DNA from: Chitinophagaceae bacterium
GTDB lineage: Bacteria; Bacteroidota; Bacteroidia; Chitinophagales; Chitinophagaceae
Assembly (NCBI GenBank): GCA_947454235.1
Contig: CANGIY010000003.1
Coordinates: 62,001 to 126,000 of the forward strand
Direction: 5' to 3'
DNA length: 64,000 bases
Positions 34,865-42,370 of the stretch are shown in pieces (the stretch's first letter is position 1; each line of letters begins with the position of its first letter). Position numbers and translations under genes: made by a program. Under the pieces are notes generated by a model. That model did not search any database, had not been told where the DNA came from, and saw nothing but the letters and a program-made list of their open reading frames with translations.

Positions 34865-35722
34865 TTAATAAAGGTCGTCGAGATGCATTTTTAAATACTT
34901 AACAACCGATCTGTGGGTACTCACAAGTGAAATAACGATACCAAGTAGTATCATGCCTATTTCAAGCGCAATCAAAAGTGCTGTATCATTCAAAAAACTG
35001 AGTACCGGTAATTGTTTACTGGCGAAAGACATAACCACCCAAAGCGCAATTACCGCAATAACACCACTCACAAGTCCATTTACAACTGCACGAGTGTCAA
35101 AAGGGCGTGTAATAAATGAACGCGTCGCTCCCACCATTTGCATGGTTTTGATCAGGAAACGATTGCTGAACATCGCCAAACGAACGGTATTATCAATGAG
35201 TATGATGACTACGATTAACAATATTACAGAGATGCTACCAAGTATTATACCTATGCGCCTAAAGTTATTGTTCATCTGATCAACTACAACATTTGACCAA
35301 GTTACATCTCGCACAACATTACTTTGCATCACAAACTGCTTCACTTTTTCAAGGCTATCTTTATTCACATACTCTTCGTGCAACTTCAATACTATTGAAG
35401 GAAACAACGGATTATAACCTAGGAACTCAACGAAGTTGGTGCCTTCCACCTGCGTTTGCAGCTTCACAGCTTCCTCTTTAGTAATTATTTTTGTTTCCCT
35501 TACGAAGCCTTGCTTTTTCAAAACAGCATCTAGTTTGGCGATATTGGCATCGGTAGTTTTATCGTGCAAATCGACACTAATTTCGAGGTCTTCCTTAAAG
35601 GCGCGCGAAAGTGTCCTTCCGTTAATCAGCAGCCATCCGAGCATCCCAAGAATGAACAACACCAAGGCAACGCCTAAAATGGCATTGAAATAACTTGGCT
35701 TACCTTTTTTACTTGTTGACAT
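34865..35722 (-). CDS. ftsX: Cell-division protein FtsX
   Basis: This 285-residue permease has the FtsX layout: a short cytoplasmic N-terminus, TM1 (ILGVALVLFILGMLGWLLI), a ~110-residue periplasmic domain with SVDLHDKTTDANIAKL and GYNPLFPSIVLKL, then three TM segments around IILGSISVILLIVVIILI, VNGLVSGVIAVIALWVVM and ALLIALEIGMILLGIVISL, with KTMQMVGATRSFITRPF between them. FtsX pairs with the ATPase FtsE to control septal peptidoglycan hydrolases. ftsE is not adjacent here. DUF3098 follows. Confidence 0.92.
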   Translation of the reverse strand: MSTSKKGKPSYFNAILGVALVLFILGMLGWLLINGRTLSRAFKEDLEISVDLHDKTTDANIAKLDAVLKKQGFVRETKIITKEEAVKLQTQVEGTNFVEFLGYNPLFPSIVLKLHEEYVNKDSLEKVKQFVMQSNVVRDVTWSNVVVDQMNNNFRRIGIILGSISVILLIVVIILIDNTVRLAMFSNRFLIKTMQMVGATRSFITRPFDTRAVVNGLVSGVIAVIALWVVMSFASKQLPVLSFLNDTALLIALEIGMILLGIVISLVSTHRSVVKYLKMHLDDLY

Positions 35723-35811
35723 AGTTCTTAGTACGATTCAAAATTAATCAAACAGTCGGCATTCGCCACACAATTAAATAATTACTAACGTTTTTTAACA
35801 AACATCTATTG

Positions 35812-35852
35812 TGGAAAAAAAATAGCCGCTCAATGGTGAACGGCTATTTCAA
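35812..35852 (-). terminator. Rho-independent terminator after the DUF4476 gene
   Basis: AATAGCCG (35821-35828) and CGGCTATT (35841-35848) form an 8-bp stem. On the minus strand eight T follow. Confidence 0.88.
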
Positions 35853-35874
35853 TATTTCCACCCGATAAAACCTG

Positions 35875-36801
35875 CTAATGAGGCGTATTATCAGTTATAA
35901 ATTGGTTCAAATCTTCTTTACTTGAACTGAAGTTAAAAATGGTGGCTATTTTGTAATAACTACGTTGCTCGATGCAGCGGTTGAAAGCAAACTTAGCAAA
36001 TGCCAGTTTATTGTCTTCAAAGCTGAACAGCTTGCATATTTGGCTAATTTGATCAACTGTGAAAAAATTATCCTTAGCAATCACCTTCGCAGTTGACATT
36101 TTAGTATCGTCGAACGCAGCAGCCGCAATAGTTTTCTTCGCATCGGCGAATGATGTTGGGTCCATCGCTGTTGGTGCTGGAGGTGGCGGTGGCGGCGGCG
36201 GAGTTACCGGAGGCAAAGACGGCCTCGGACCCGAACCATTTGTTGTAACGCGTCCTCCGTTACCTACATAACCTCCATTAGGGTTACCATTCACATGATC
36301 GTCAGCGTTGTACATTCCGCGGCCGTCATCTTTACCGTACCTCATTACATATTCTCCATCTTCCCTTCTGTAGTCTTTTTCTAAAGAGTTCATTTTCACA
36401 AACTCAAGATGCGGACGACCTTCACGGGTTCTTTCCAGCTTCAAAACAAGGTTTACTGCTCTTCCTTCAAGCGGATCTACGAAAGTGATTCGTTTACTGA
36501 TTGCAGGAGTTTGGTTATCGTCAAATATGATTTGGATATCGTTAGTTACCTGAGGCAGGTACTCAATCCTTATTTTTTGTTGCGGATAGGTATTTTGTTT
36601 GATACCGTTAATCATTAAATAAAAACGATCTCCACTCACTGAAAAAATAGTGAAGGCACTACCAGCTTCTCCTACTACATTATTATAAGAGTTTCCGCCA
36701 CGTCCACCTCTTCCATCGCGGTGACTATTTCTATATTGTCCGTCTCCCTGAGCTGAGACCATGATTGGCGCGAACAAACACGCAAGTAAAAACCGTTTCA
36801 T
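35875..36801 (-). CDS. Secreted DUF4476-domain protein
   Basis: This 308-residue protein has a signal peptide (MKRFLLACLFAPIMVSAQ) and then a Gly/Arg/Asn-rich stretch with GRGGRGG. An Ig-like or carboxypeptidase-regulatory-like domain follows (FTIFSVSGDRFYLMINGIKQN), then a Gly/Asn linker and a run of eight prolines near residue 205. The C-terminal DUF4476 domain (~220-305) has AAAAFDDTKMSTAKVIAKDNFFTVDQISQICKLFSFEDNKLAFAKFAF in its typical pattern. DUF4476 is a helical domain of unknown function in exported Bacteroidota proteins. Confidence 0.85.
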   Translation of the reverse strand: MKRFLLACLFAPIMVSAQGDGQYRNSHRDGRGGRGGNSYNNVVGEAGSAFTIFSVSGDRFYLMINGIKQNTYPQQKIRIEYLPQVTNDIQIIFDDNQTPAISKRITFVDPLEGRAVNLVLKLERTREGRPHLEFVKMNSLEKDYRREDGEYVMRYGKDDGRGMYNADDHVNGNPNGGYVGNGGRVTTNGSGPRPSLPPVTPPPPPPPPAPTAMDPTSFADAKKTIAAAAFDDTKMSTAKVIAKDNFFTVDQISQICKLFSFEDNKLAFAKFAFNRCIEQRSYYKIATIFNFSSSKEDLNQFITDNTPH

Positions 36802-36909
36802 AAAACAAATTGATTTGCAAGGTTAATAAAAAACTACGCTTATACAAAGCATCAGACAATAAGTGTGCCAAAGATTAATAAAAATAGATGCGGGCGATTA
36901 TAAATTATT

Positions 36910-36917
36910 TATCTTTG
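36910..36917 (+). promoter_or_regulatory. Possible distal -7 element upstream of rpsL
   Basis: TATCTTTG is a consensus -7 box about 140 bases before rpsL. A correctly spaced -33 TTG is missing. A small CCAC...GTGG hairpin follows at about 36933-36947. Confidence 0.35.
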
Positions 36918-36992
36918 CAAAAACCTTAAAAGCCACGTCCATTGTGGATTTGTGGAAAAAGTTTCTGTAATAGAAATTTTTTTGAAATTGTT

Positions 36993-37024
36993 TTGGTGAT
37001 TTTTAAAAAGTTTCATTACCTTTG
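36993..37024 (+). promoter_or_regulatory. Promoter of rpsL-rpsG
   Basis: TTG at 36993-36995, 21-base spacer, TACCTTTG at 37017-37024. The start codon is 33 bases downstream. The leader is A/T-rich with no Shine-Dalgarno, as usual for Bacteroidota ribosomal genes. Confidence 0.8.
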
Positions 37025-37057
37025 CACTCCCTTTAAAAATCTTATTTAAAGCATACA

Positions 37058-37462
37058 ATGCCTACAATACAACAATTAGTACGCAAAGGCCGCGAAATTA
37101 TGCGGACAAAGTCGAAAAGCCGCGCTTTGGACGCATGTCCGCAGCGTCGTGGGGTTTGTACCCGTGTTTATACAACCACTCCTAAGAAGCCGAACTCAGC
37201 GCTTCGTAAAGTGGCGAAAGTTCGTCTGACCAACAAAATTGAGGTAATCGCCTACATTCCGGGTGAAGGACACAACCTCCAAGAACACTCAATCGTGTTG
37301 ATCCGCGGCGGTAGGGTTAAAGACCTTCCGGGTGTACGTTACCACATCGTGCGCGGCGCGCTTGATACTGCGGGTGTAAAAGACCGTAAGCAAAGCCGTA
37401 GTAAATATGGTACTAAGAAAGAAAAAGCTAAAGGTGGCGCAGCTGCTAAAGGCAAAAAATAA
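37058..37462 (+). CDS. rpsL: 30S ribosomal protein S12
   Basis: This 134-residue S12 protein of the decoding centre begins [32 protein letters not shown] and [13 protein letters not shown] carry wild-type residues at the positions linked to streptomycin resistance (Lys43 and Lys88 equivalents), so no resistance allele is seen. The C-terminus has a lysine/alanine-rich extension ([15 protein letters not shown]) typical of Bacteroidota. rpsG follows after 40 bases. Confidence 0.98.
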   Translation: MPTIQQLVRKGREIMRTKSKSRALDACPQRRGVCTRVYTTTPKKPNSALRKVAKVRLTNKIEVIAYIPGEGHNLQEHSIVLIRGGRVKDLPGVRYHIVRGALDTAGVKDRKQSRSKYGTKKEKAKGGAAAKGKK

Positions 37463-37502
37463 TCGATTCTAATTCATTAAACGAATAAAGTAAAGCCAGT
37501 CA

Positions 37503-37970
37503 ATGAGAAAGGCACAAGCCAAGAGGCTCCCGTTAGCTCCGGATCCTAAATTTGATGATAAAATGGTTACCCGTTTTGTAAACTGCCTTATGTGGGGTGG
37601 TAACAAAACAGTCGTTCTGAACGCATTCTATGATTCGCTTGATAAAGTTGCGAAAATAACCAACGAAGAAGGTTATGAAGTATGGAAACGCGCTCTTGCG
37701 AACGTAACTCCTGCTGTAGAAGTTAGAAGCCGCCGTATTGGTGGTGCTACCTTCCAAATCCCTTCTGAAGTGCGCCCTGACCGTAAAATTTCTTTGAGTA
37801 TGAAATGGTTGATCCGTTTCGCTCGTGAAAGGAATGGTAAAACAATTTCTGATAAATTGGCTAACGAAATCGTTGCTGCAGCTAAAAACGAAGGTGGTGC
37901 TTACAAGAAAAAAGAAGACACTCACCGTATGGCTGAAGCGAACAAAGCGTTCTCTCACTTCAAAGTATAA
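37503..37970 (+). CDS. rpsG: 30S ribosomal protein S7
   Basis: This 155-residue S7 protein is the primary assembly protein of the 30S head. It begins [55 protein letters not shown] and [14 protein letters not shown] are diagnostic. It is normally followed by fusA in the str operon, but here a strong terminator comes 18 bases after the stop and no fusA is present in the window. Confidence 0.98.
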   Translation: MRKAQAKRLPLAPDPKFDDKMVTRFVNCLMWGGNKTVVLNAFYDSLDKVAKITNEEGYEVWKRALANVTPAVEVRSRRIGGATFQIPSEVRPDRKISLSMKWLIRFARERNGKTISDKLANEIVAAAKNEGGAYKKKEDTHRMAEANKAFSHFKV

Positions 37971-37986
37971 GTACATTCTTATCTAT

Positions 37987-38026
37987 AGAAAAGGCTGTTG
38001 CTCACCGCAACAGCCTTTTTACTTTT
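37987..38026 (+). terminator. Strong rho-independent terminator after rpsG
   Basis: A 12-bp perfect stem (AAAAGGCTGTTG at 37989-38000, CAACAGCCTTTT at 38008-38019) with a 7-base loop is followed by T residues. Confidence 0.95.
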
Positions 38027-38278
38027 TATGCCCTAGTGAAGTTGACAAAATAAATTCCATCAAGTTTGATTATTATGTTTCTTTTGTGCTAGGCGCAAAA
38101 TCCGAGAATAGTGAACTATTTAAGGACTTTTGCAACGACGCAGAAATGGAACAGAATGGTTGAAATGGTGGTATTTATTTTGTCATCTTCACCTACTCTT
38201 TCTCAATACTTTAATTTAACCTCACAATAAACAATACCACACCTAAAAAGTATTTTTGTTGAACAAAACATCAATACT
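38027..38278. other. Non-coding spacer between rpsG and the AhpD-like pair
   Basis: Together with the terminator region this makes about 300 bases without a gene. The only feature seen is a -7-like box, TATTTTTG (38251-38258), 21 bases before the next start codon, without a clear -33. An ORF running from within rpsG through this spacer shows no protein-like composition. Confidence 0.5.
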
Positions 38279-38623
38279 ATGTCGCAAGTAGAAGCATTCA
38301 ACGAATACCGTTCAAAAATGAACGAAGTGATTCTGGGAAAACAAAATCTGGTTATCAACCGCCTATTTAACCTCGATACCAATACTTATGCTGACGGTGC
38401 ATTGAGTACAAAAACAAAAGAAATGCTAGGGCTGGTTGCCAGCATGGTTTTGCGATGCGACGACTGCATTAAATACCACCTTGGCAAATGCCACGAAGAA
38501 GGCATAAACACCGCAGAAATGTATGAAATTTTCGCAGTAGCCAATATCGTTGGAGGAACTATAGTAATTCCTCACACAAGGAGAGCCGCTGAATACTGGG
38601 AAGAATTAACAAGCACTAAATAA
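38279..38623 (+). CDS. Carboxymuconolactone decarboxylase / AhpD-like protein (single domain)
   Basis: This 114-residue helical protein has the AhpD-type active-site pattern CxxCxxxH: Cys60-Asp-Asp-Cys63 and His67 in LRCDDCIKYHLGKC. Proteins with this motif act as thiol peroxidase reductases (AhpD) or related oxidoreductases rather than true lactone decarboxylases. The C-terminal VANIVGGTIVIPHTRRAAEYWEEL is family-typical. It lies 12 bases before a longer AhpD-like gene, so the two probably act together in peroxide or disulfide metabolism. No peroxiredoxin gene is adjacent. Confidence 0.88.
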   Translation: MSQVEAFNEYRSKMNEVILGKQNLVINRLFNLDTNTYADGALSTKTKEMLGLVASMVLRCDDCIKYHLGKCHEEGINTAEMYEIFAVANIVGGTIVIPHTRRAAEYWEELTSTK

Positions 38624-38635
38624 CCAACCGAGAAT

Positions 38636-39229
38636 ATGGAATCAATTCAAAATAACGAGGCTATCAAGGGCCTTTTTACCGACCTGGGCATTGACCCCGA
38701 ATACACTTCACCTGTTCTGGAATCGTTCGCTGCTACCAACAACAAATATGTACGCGACCTGAAGCTGAACGTGACCGGTATGCTCAATAGCAAGAATATG
38801 CCAAAGAAGGAAGCGCTATTGCTTGCACTGGCAATTGCTGTAAACGAAAAAAATGATGTACTTACCCGTTCATTTGAGGCATGGGCAGCAAAAGAAGGTG
38901 CTACGCCTGATGAAATTGCGGAGACTTATGCTTGTACTTCTTTGATGAACGTCAACAATGTGCTCTACCGCTTCCGTAAGTACGTAGGTAGCGATGCAGA
39001 GTATTACAACAAAACTCCAGCCGGATTGAGAATGAGCATTATGATGTCGCCGGTAATGGGCAAACAATTATTTGAATTGATGAGCCTTGTGATTTCTGCA
39101 GTAAACGGTTGTGAATCGTGTGTGGTATCGCATGAGAAATCAGTAAAGGAACAAGGAGCAGAAGAACCAAAAATTTACGATGCCATCAGAATTGGGGCAA
39201 CCGTAAAAGGTCTTTGCGCAGCCATCTAA
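38636..39229 (+). CDS. AhpD-like carboxymuconolactone decarboxylase-family protein (two-domain)
   Basis: This 197-residue protein appears to contain two AhpD-like helical halves, of which only the second keeps the motif CxxCxxxH (Cys159, Cys162, His166 in GCESCVVSHEKS). The first half (KKEALLLALAIAVNEKNDVL) has the fold signature but no cysteine pair. The overall size matches classical AhpD. It is co-directional with the single-domain paralogue 12 bases upstream. Its natural partner is probably a peroxiredoxin or lipoamide-linked reductase encoded elsewhere. Confidence 0.87.
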   Translation: MESIQNNEAIKGLFTDLGIDPEYTSPVLESFAATNNKYVRDLKLNVTGMLNSKNMPKKEALLLALAIAVNEKNDVLTRSFEAWAAKEGATPDEIAETYACTSLMNVNNVLYRFRKYVGSDAEYYNKTPAGLRMSIMMSPVMGKQLFELMSLVISAVNGCESCVVSHEKSVKEQGAEEPKIYDAIRIGATVKGLCAAI

Positions 39230-39230
39230 T

Positions 39231-39275
39231 AAAAAACTGACTCAGGGAGACTGAACATTGAACTCTCCCTGAGTT
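39231..39275 (-). terminator. Terminator hairpin overlapping the end of a lipoprotein gene
   Basis: CTCAGGGAGA (39241-39250) and TCTCCCTGAG (39264-39273) form a perfect 10-bp stem. The stem includes the last codons and stop of the minus-strand gene, and on that strand a run of six T follows. Confidence 0.85.
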
Positions 39276-39727
39276 ACAATAACTGTATCAGCAGTAAAGT
39301 TAAATGTACCAATAATTGCATAGAGCGTGTCGCTGGCAACCGTAATTTGCCCTGACGTCGCAAAATGCCTTCCCTGCGCATTGTAATAAGTAACCGAAAC
39401 CAACGGTGGATTTACTATATAGGTTCCTACGCCAGTATAGTTAGAGATGTGGAAATTAATAGAAGAAACATCGCCTCCATTCCTGTTCACCGATGTCACT
39501 TCTAAATCGTGTACACCTGAATCATCAGATGGGCGGGTGATAAAATTACTGTATACTGAATCTGTAAGCCAACTGACACCATTAATCTTGGCACCCATGT
39601 GTACGAGCGTATCAAGCTTATTGTTTTGTTGAACACTTGGCACATTTGCCGGACCCGATTGTTTACTGCAACCCCAAACGGTAAACAGCAAAACTACTAC
39701 AGCAAATGGGATTGAAATTCTGGTCAT
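39242..39727 (-). CDS. Lipoprotein of unknown function (DUF6252-like)
   Basis: From the ATG at 39725-39727 this is a 161-residue lipoprotein: MTRISIPFAVVVLLFTVWGC with the lipobox ending in Cys. The mature part is beta-rich (GAKINGVSWLTD, INFHISNYTGVGTYIV, VTYYNAQGRHFATSGQITVAS). It ends IIGTFNFTADTVIVTQGEFNV, a pattern resembling DUF6252-type Bacteroidota lipoproteins; the assignment is tentative. The next gene upstream encodes a similar-looking lipoprotein with the same end pattern. A terminator hairpin overlaps its last codons. Confidence 0.75.
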   Translation of the reverse strand: MTRISIPFAVVVLLFTVWGCSKQSGPANVPSVQQNNKLDTLVHMGAKINGVSWLTDSVYSNFITRPSDDSGVHDLEVTSVNRNGGDVSSINFHISNYTGVGTYIVNPPLVSVTYYNAQGRHFATSGQITVASDTLYAIIGTFNFTADTVIVTQGEFNVQSP

Positions 39728-39785
39728 GATATGAACCCAAGAACGGAGAAAAAGCAAAAATTATTGTCGAAAAACTACAGGAAAA

Positions 39786-40250
39786 CTAGAATTCCCAAGG
39801 CCTTCCTACCGTAAAAGTTCCGCCTGAAACTACAGTACCACCTGCAGTTGTAAAAAGGAATGAACCAGTAATAACATCAGCTTTGATTTCCTTAATAGTT
39901 ACACTACCCTTGGTAGCGAGGTCGTGGTTTTCATTGATCAGGTAATCGGCACTTGCATCGCCTGAAGCAATACCGAACGACCCTTCTTTCTTATTGAACT
40001 TATTGACAGTCAATATGATTTTATCTCCCGTCGTTTGGTCTTGACCTGTTACCACCAGTGCCAATGAAGTATCATTAAGCTGAGGTTTAATAGTACCTGG
40101 CTTAACAAAAATGGTATTGAAATTAGTGGTATTATTCACTGTAGCCTGCATAGCCGGAGAAATTGTACGGTCAGTACCATTTTTGATGCAACCCGTCATC
40201 ATTGTAGCAGAAGAAACAGCAGTGAGTAGATACAAGAATCCTTTTTTCAT
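39786..40250 (-). CDS. Lipoprotein of unknown function, relative of its neighbour
   Basis: From the ATG at 40248-40250 this is a 154-residue lipoprotein (MKKGFLYLLTAVSSATMMTGC). The mature part contains LALVVTGQDQTTGDKIILTVNKF, and ends SVTIKEIKADVITGSFLFTT...VSGGTFTVGRPWEF. The C-terminal two-strand pattern (G.F.FTT then G.F.V) parallels that of the lipoprotein encoded just downstream, so the pair may be diverged duplicates. A longer start 21 codons upstream would prevent signal-peptide recognition and is rejected. Confidence 0.72.
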   Translation of the reverse strand: MKKGFLYLLTAVSSATMMTGCIKNGTDRTISPAMQATVNNTTNFNTIFVKPGTIKPQLNDTSLALVVTGQDQTTGDKIILTVNKFNKKEGSFGIASGDASADYLINENHDLATKGSVTIKEIKADVITGSFLFTTAGGTVVSGGTFTVGRPWEF

Positions 40251-40379
40251 ACCTGATATTTGCGCTAAGATAATCCAAAATTCATAATCGCCAAAAAACA
40301 AATAACACACCAAACTTTTATGGCATATAATTACCGAAGATGTATTTTATGTTGCTTACATTCGTAACTTGCGTATACT

Positions 40380-40646
40380 ATGAAAACTTCACTATTTATC
40401 ACCATTGCAGTTACGATAATACTATTTTCGTGCCACGACCTTGTTGACCGCAAACCAATTGGTGGCGGCTTCGGTGTTGTATGTAGTTGTTACAAAGACA
40501 CTTCAGTTGTTTATTACCAACTTGGCAATCAATATTACCCCTTCGACACCGCGCACCAAATTATTAACTACTACACCGATTCTTGTACTAAGCTACAGCA
40601 CAACACAGGCTGGGACTCTTCCAAGGTTTGGGTGTATGTTTTGTAA
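40380..40646 (+). CDS. Small lipoprotein of unknown function
   Basis: This 88-residue protein begins with a lipoprotein signal (MKTSLFITIAVTIILFSC, Cys18). The mature part has GGGFGVVCSCYKDTSVVYYQ and further Tyr- and Cys-containing segments (five cysteines in all, including the lipid-anchored one). I recognise no family. It is divergent from the lipoprotein pair and convergent with the ATPase gene. Being short, it could be species-specific, but the clean signal peptide and start support it as a real gene. Confidence 0.6.
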   Translation: MKTSLFITIAVTIILFSCHDLVDRKPIGGGFGVVCSCYKDTSVVYYQLGNQYYPFDTAHQIINYYTDSCTKLQHNTGWDSSKVWVYVL

Positions 40647-40713
40647 GGGTATCTTTAAAACGATTGACCCTTTATTTGCAAAGACTGTGAAAACCTACAT
40701 CTAGGTTACGATA

Positions 40714-42240
40714 TTAGATATCATCATCATCGTCCTCATCATCAGTGAAATTTAAATCGAGCATACTGCCCAATATGTCGCTGAACGTATAACCCGAATT
40801 GTCTACTACCTTCTTGCTGATGAGCGAATATTCTGCCAGACCATGCAACACAAGCTCCATGTATAAACCAATCATAGTGTCGCCTGCATTAGAATAGTAC
40901 TGCTTAACAACATTGTACAAGCCAGCCACCTGATACAGGCTGTTCCTAAAATCATCGTCACTTTCATCCTGTAATACCAACAGTTCATTTCCCGAACCGA
41001 ACCAATCGATAATGGGCTGGTATGGGTTAGGTTTAGGCGGATTCTTTTTGTTGTCTTTTGGTTGTTTTTTGAAAGAATCAGGCTCAGGGAAAAACTGCTT
41101 GAATATTTCTTTAATCGACAGCCCCAGTAAGCGATACGCCACATTCATTGCTCCTTCCTGCTCACCTTCATACACCAGTTCCACCTTTCCGGTAATGGAC
41201 GGTATAACACCTACAAAATCGGTGATACGGGCAATTGTTTTCATGCCGCCGTTCCTGTAAGCACGACGCTCGGCAGTACTTACTAAATTTTCAAATGCCG
41301 AAATGGTCAAACGGGCTGATACCCCACTCTTTTGATCAACGAACTCGCTTTTCCTGGCTTGCATAGCTATCTCTTCAACCAGCAAAGCGCATATCTCAGG
41401 AACCTCGACTAGTTCTTTTTGTTCTGCGAGTATGTTTGCCTCTTGCTGCGTAATGCGGCGTGAAATATCAACTGTTTTAGGATAGTGCGTAATAATCTGG
41501 CTTTCAATCCTGTCTTTTAATGGCGTAACAATGCTGCCCCTGTTCGTATAGTCTTCCGGGTTGGCAGTAAACACGAACAATATATCAAGCGGCATACGCA
41601 GCTTAAAACCACGAATCTGGATATCGCCCTCCTGCAAAATGTTGAATAGCGCTACTTGTATGCGTGCCTGTAAGTCGGGCAATTCGTTGATAACAAATAT
41701 CCCTCTGTTTGACCTAGGTATAATACCGTAATGCAATGCGCGTTCATCAGAAAAACTGAGGCGTTGATTAGCCGCTTTAATTGGGTCAATGTCGCCAATC
41801 AGGTCAGCAACCGAAACATCGGGTGTTGCCAGTTTTTCGCCATAACGCTCGGTGCGGTGCAACCAGGCAATGGGGGTATCGTCACCTTTCTCTTTGATAA
41901 GTTCACGCGCATATCCGGATAATGGTGCGAATGGGTCATCATTCACCTCGCTGCCTGCAACGTATGGCTTCCACTCGTCCAACAAATGCACCATTTCACG
42001 CGCCATCCTGGTTTTCGCCTGCCCACGCAAACCGAGGAATAGTATGTTATGACGACTCAATAGAGCGCGCTCCACATCGGGTATCACAGTATCTTCAAAA
42101 CCCAGCACCGACTGGAATGGGCTGTTATGTAAACTAATCAGACTTATCAGGTTCTTCCTGATTTCATCCTTTACACTCACTGCACCGTTAAAACCGTGTT
42201 TCTTGAGTTCACCCAACGTTTTGATATCTGGAGGCGTCAT
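40714..42240 (-). CDS. MoxR-type / magnesium-chelatase-like AAA+ ATPase
   Basis: This 508-residue AAA+ protein has Walker A at residues 70-77 (GLRGQAKT), Walker B in GIFVINELPDL, a sensor-1-type FTANPEDYTNRGSIVTPLKDRIESQI, and a C-terminal helical lid. Residues ~390-420 form a Lys/Pro-rich insertion (KKQPKDNKKNPPKPNP) and the protein ends in a strongly acidic tail (FTDDEDDDDDI). Relatives (MoxR, ChlI/BchI-like) work with von Willebrand A-domain partners to remodel protein complexes. No VWA gene is adjacent, so the partner must be elsewhere. It appears monocistronic. Confidence 0.85.
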   Translation of the reverse strand: MTPPDIKTLGELKKHGFNGAVSVKDEIRKNLISLISLHNSPFQSVLGFEDTVIPDVERALLSRHNILFLGLRGQAKTRMAREMVHLLDEWKPYVAGSEVNDDPFAPLSGYARELIKEKGDDTPIAWLHRTERYGEKLATPDVSVADLIGDIDPIKAANQRLSFSDERALHYGIIPRSNRGIFVINELPDLQARIQVALFNILQEGDIQIRGFKLRMPLDILFVFTANPEDYTNRGSIVTPLKDRIESQIITHYPKTVDISRRITQQEANILAEQKELVEVPEICALLVEEIAMQARKSEFVDQKSGVSARLTISAFENLVSTAERRAYRNGGMKTIARITDFVGVIPSITGKVELVYEGEQEGAMNVAYRLLGLSIKEIFKQFFPEPDSFKKQPKDNKKNPPKPNPYQPIIDWFGSGNELLVLQDESDDDFRNSLYQVAGLYNVVKQYYSNAGDTMIGLYMELVLHGLAEYSLISKKVVDNSGYTFSDILGSMLDLNFTDDEDDDDDI

Positions 42241-42370
42241 ATTATAAAAACATTACTTCAAGGCAAACGCCTTGAGTTTCAAAATTAAAACAGTTTTGTC
42301 AGGTTCGGGGCATTGTAGAAATTAATCGGTATATTTACTAAATAAGTTGAGCACCTAAAAAATTGATTGT

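Noticed and set aside
37825-38163. 112-codon frame running from rpsG through its terminator
   Set aside because: It crosses a strong intrinsic terminator, overlaps rpsG in another frame and has no recognisable protein features.
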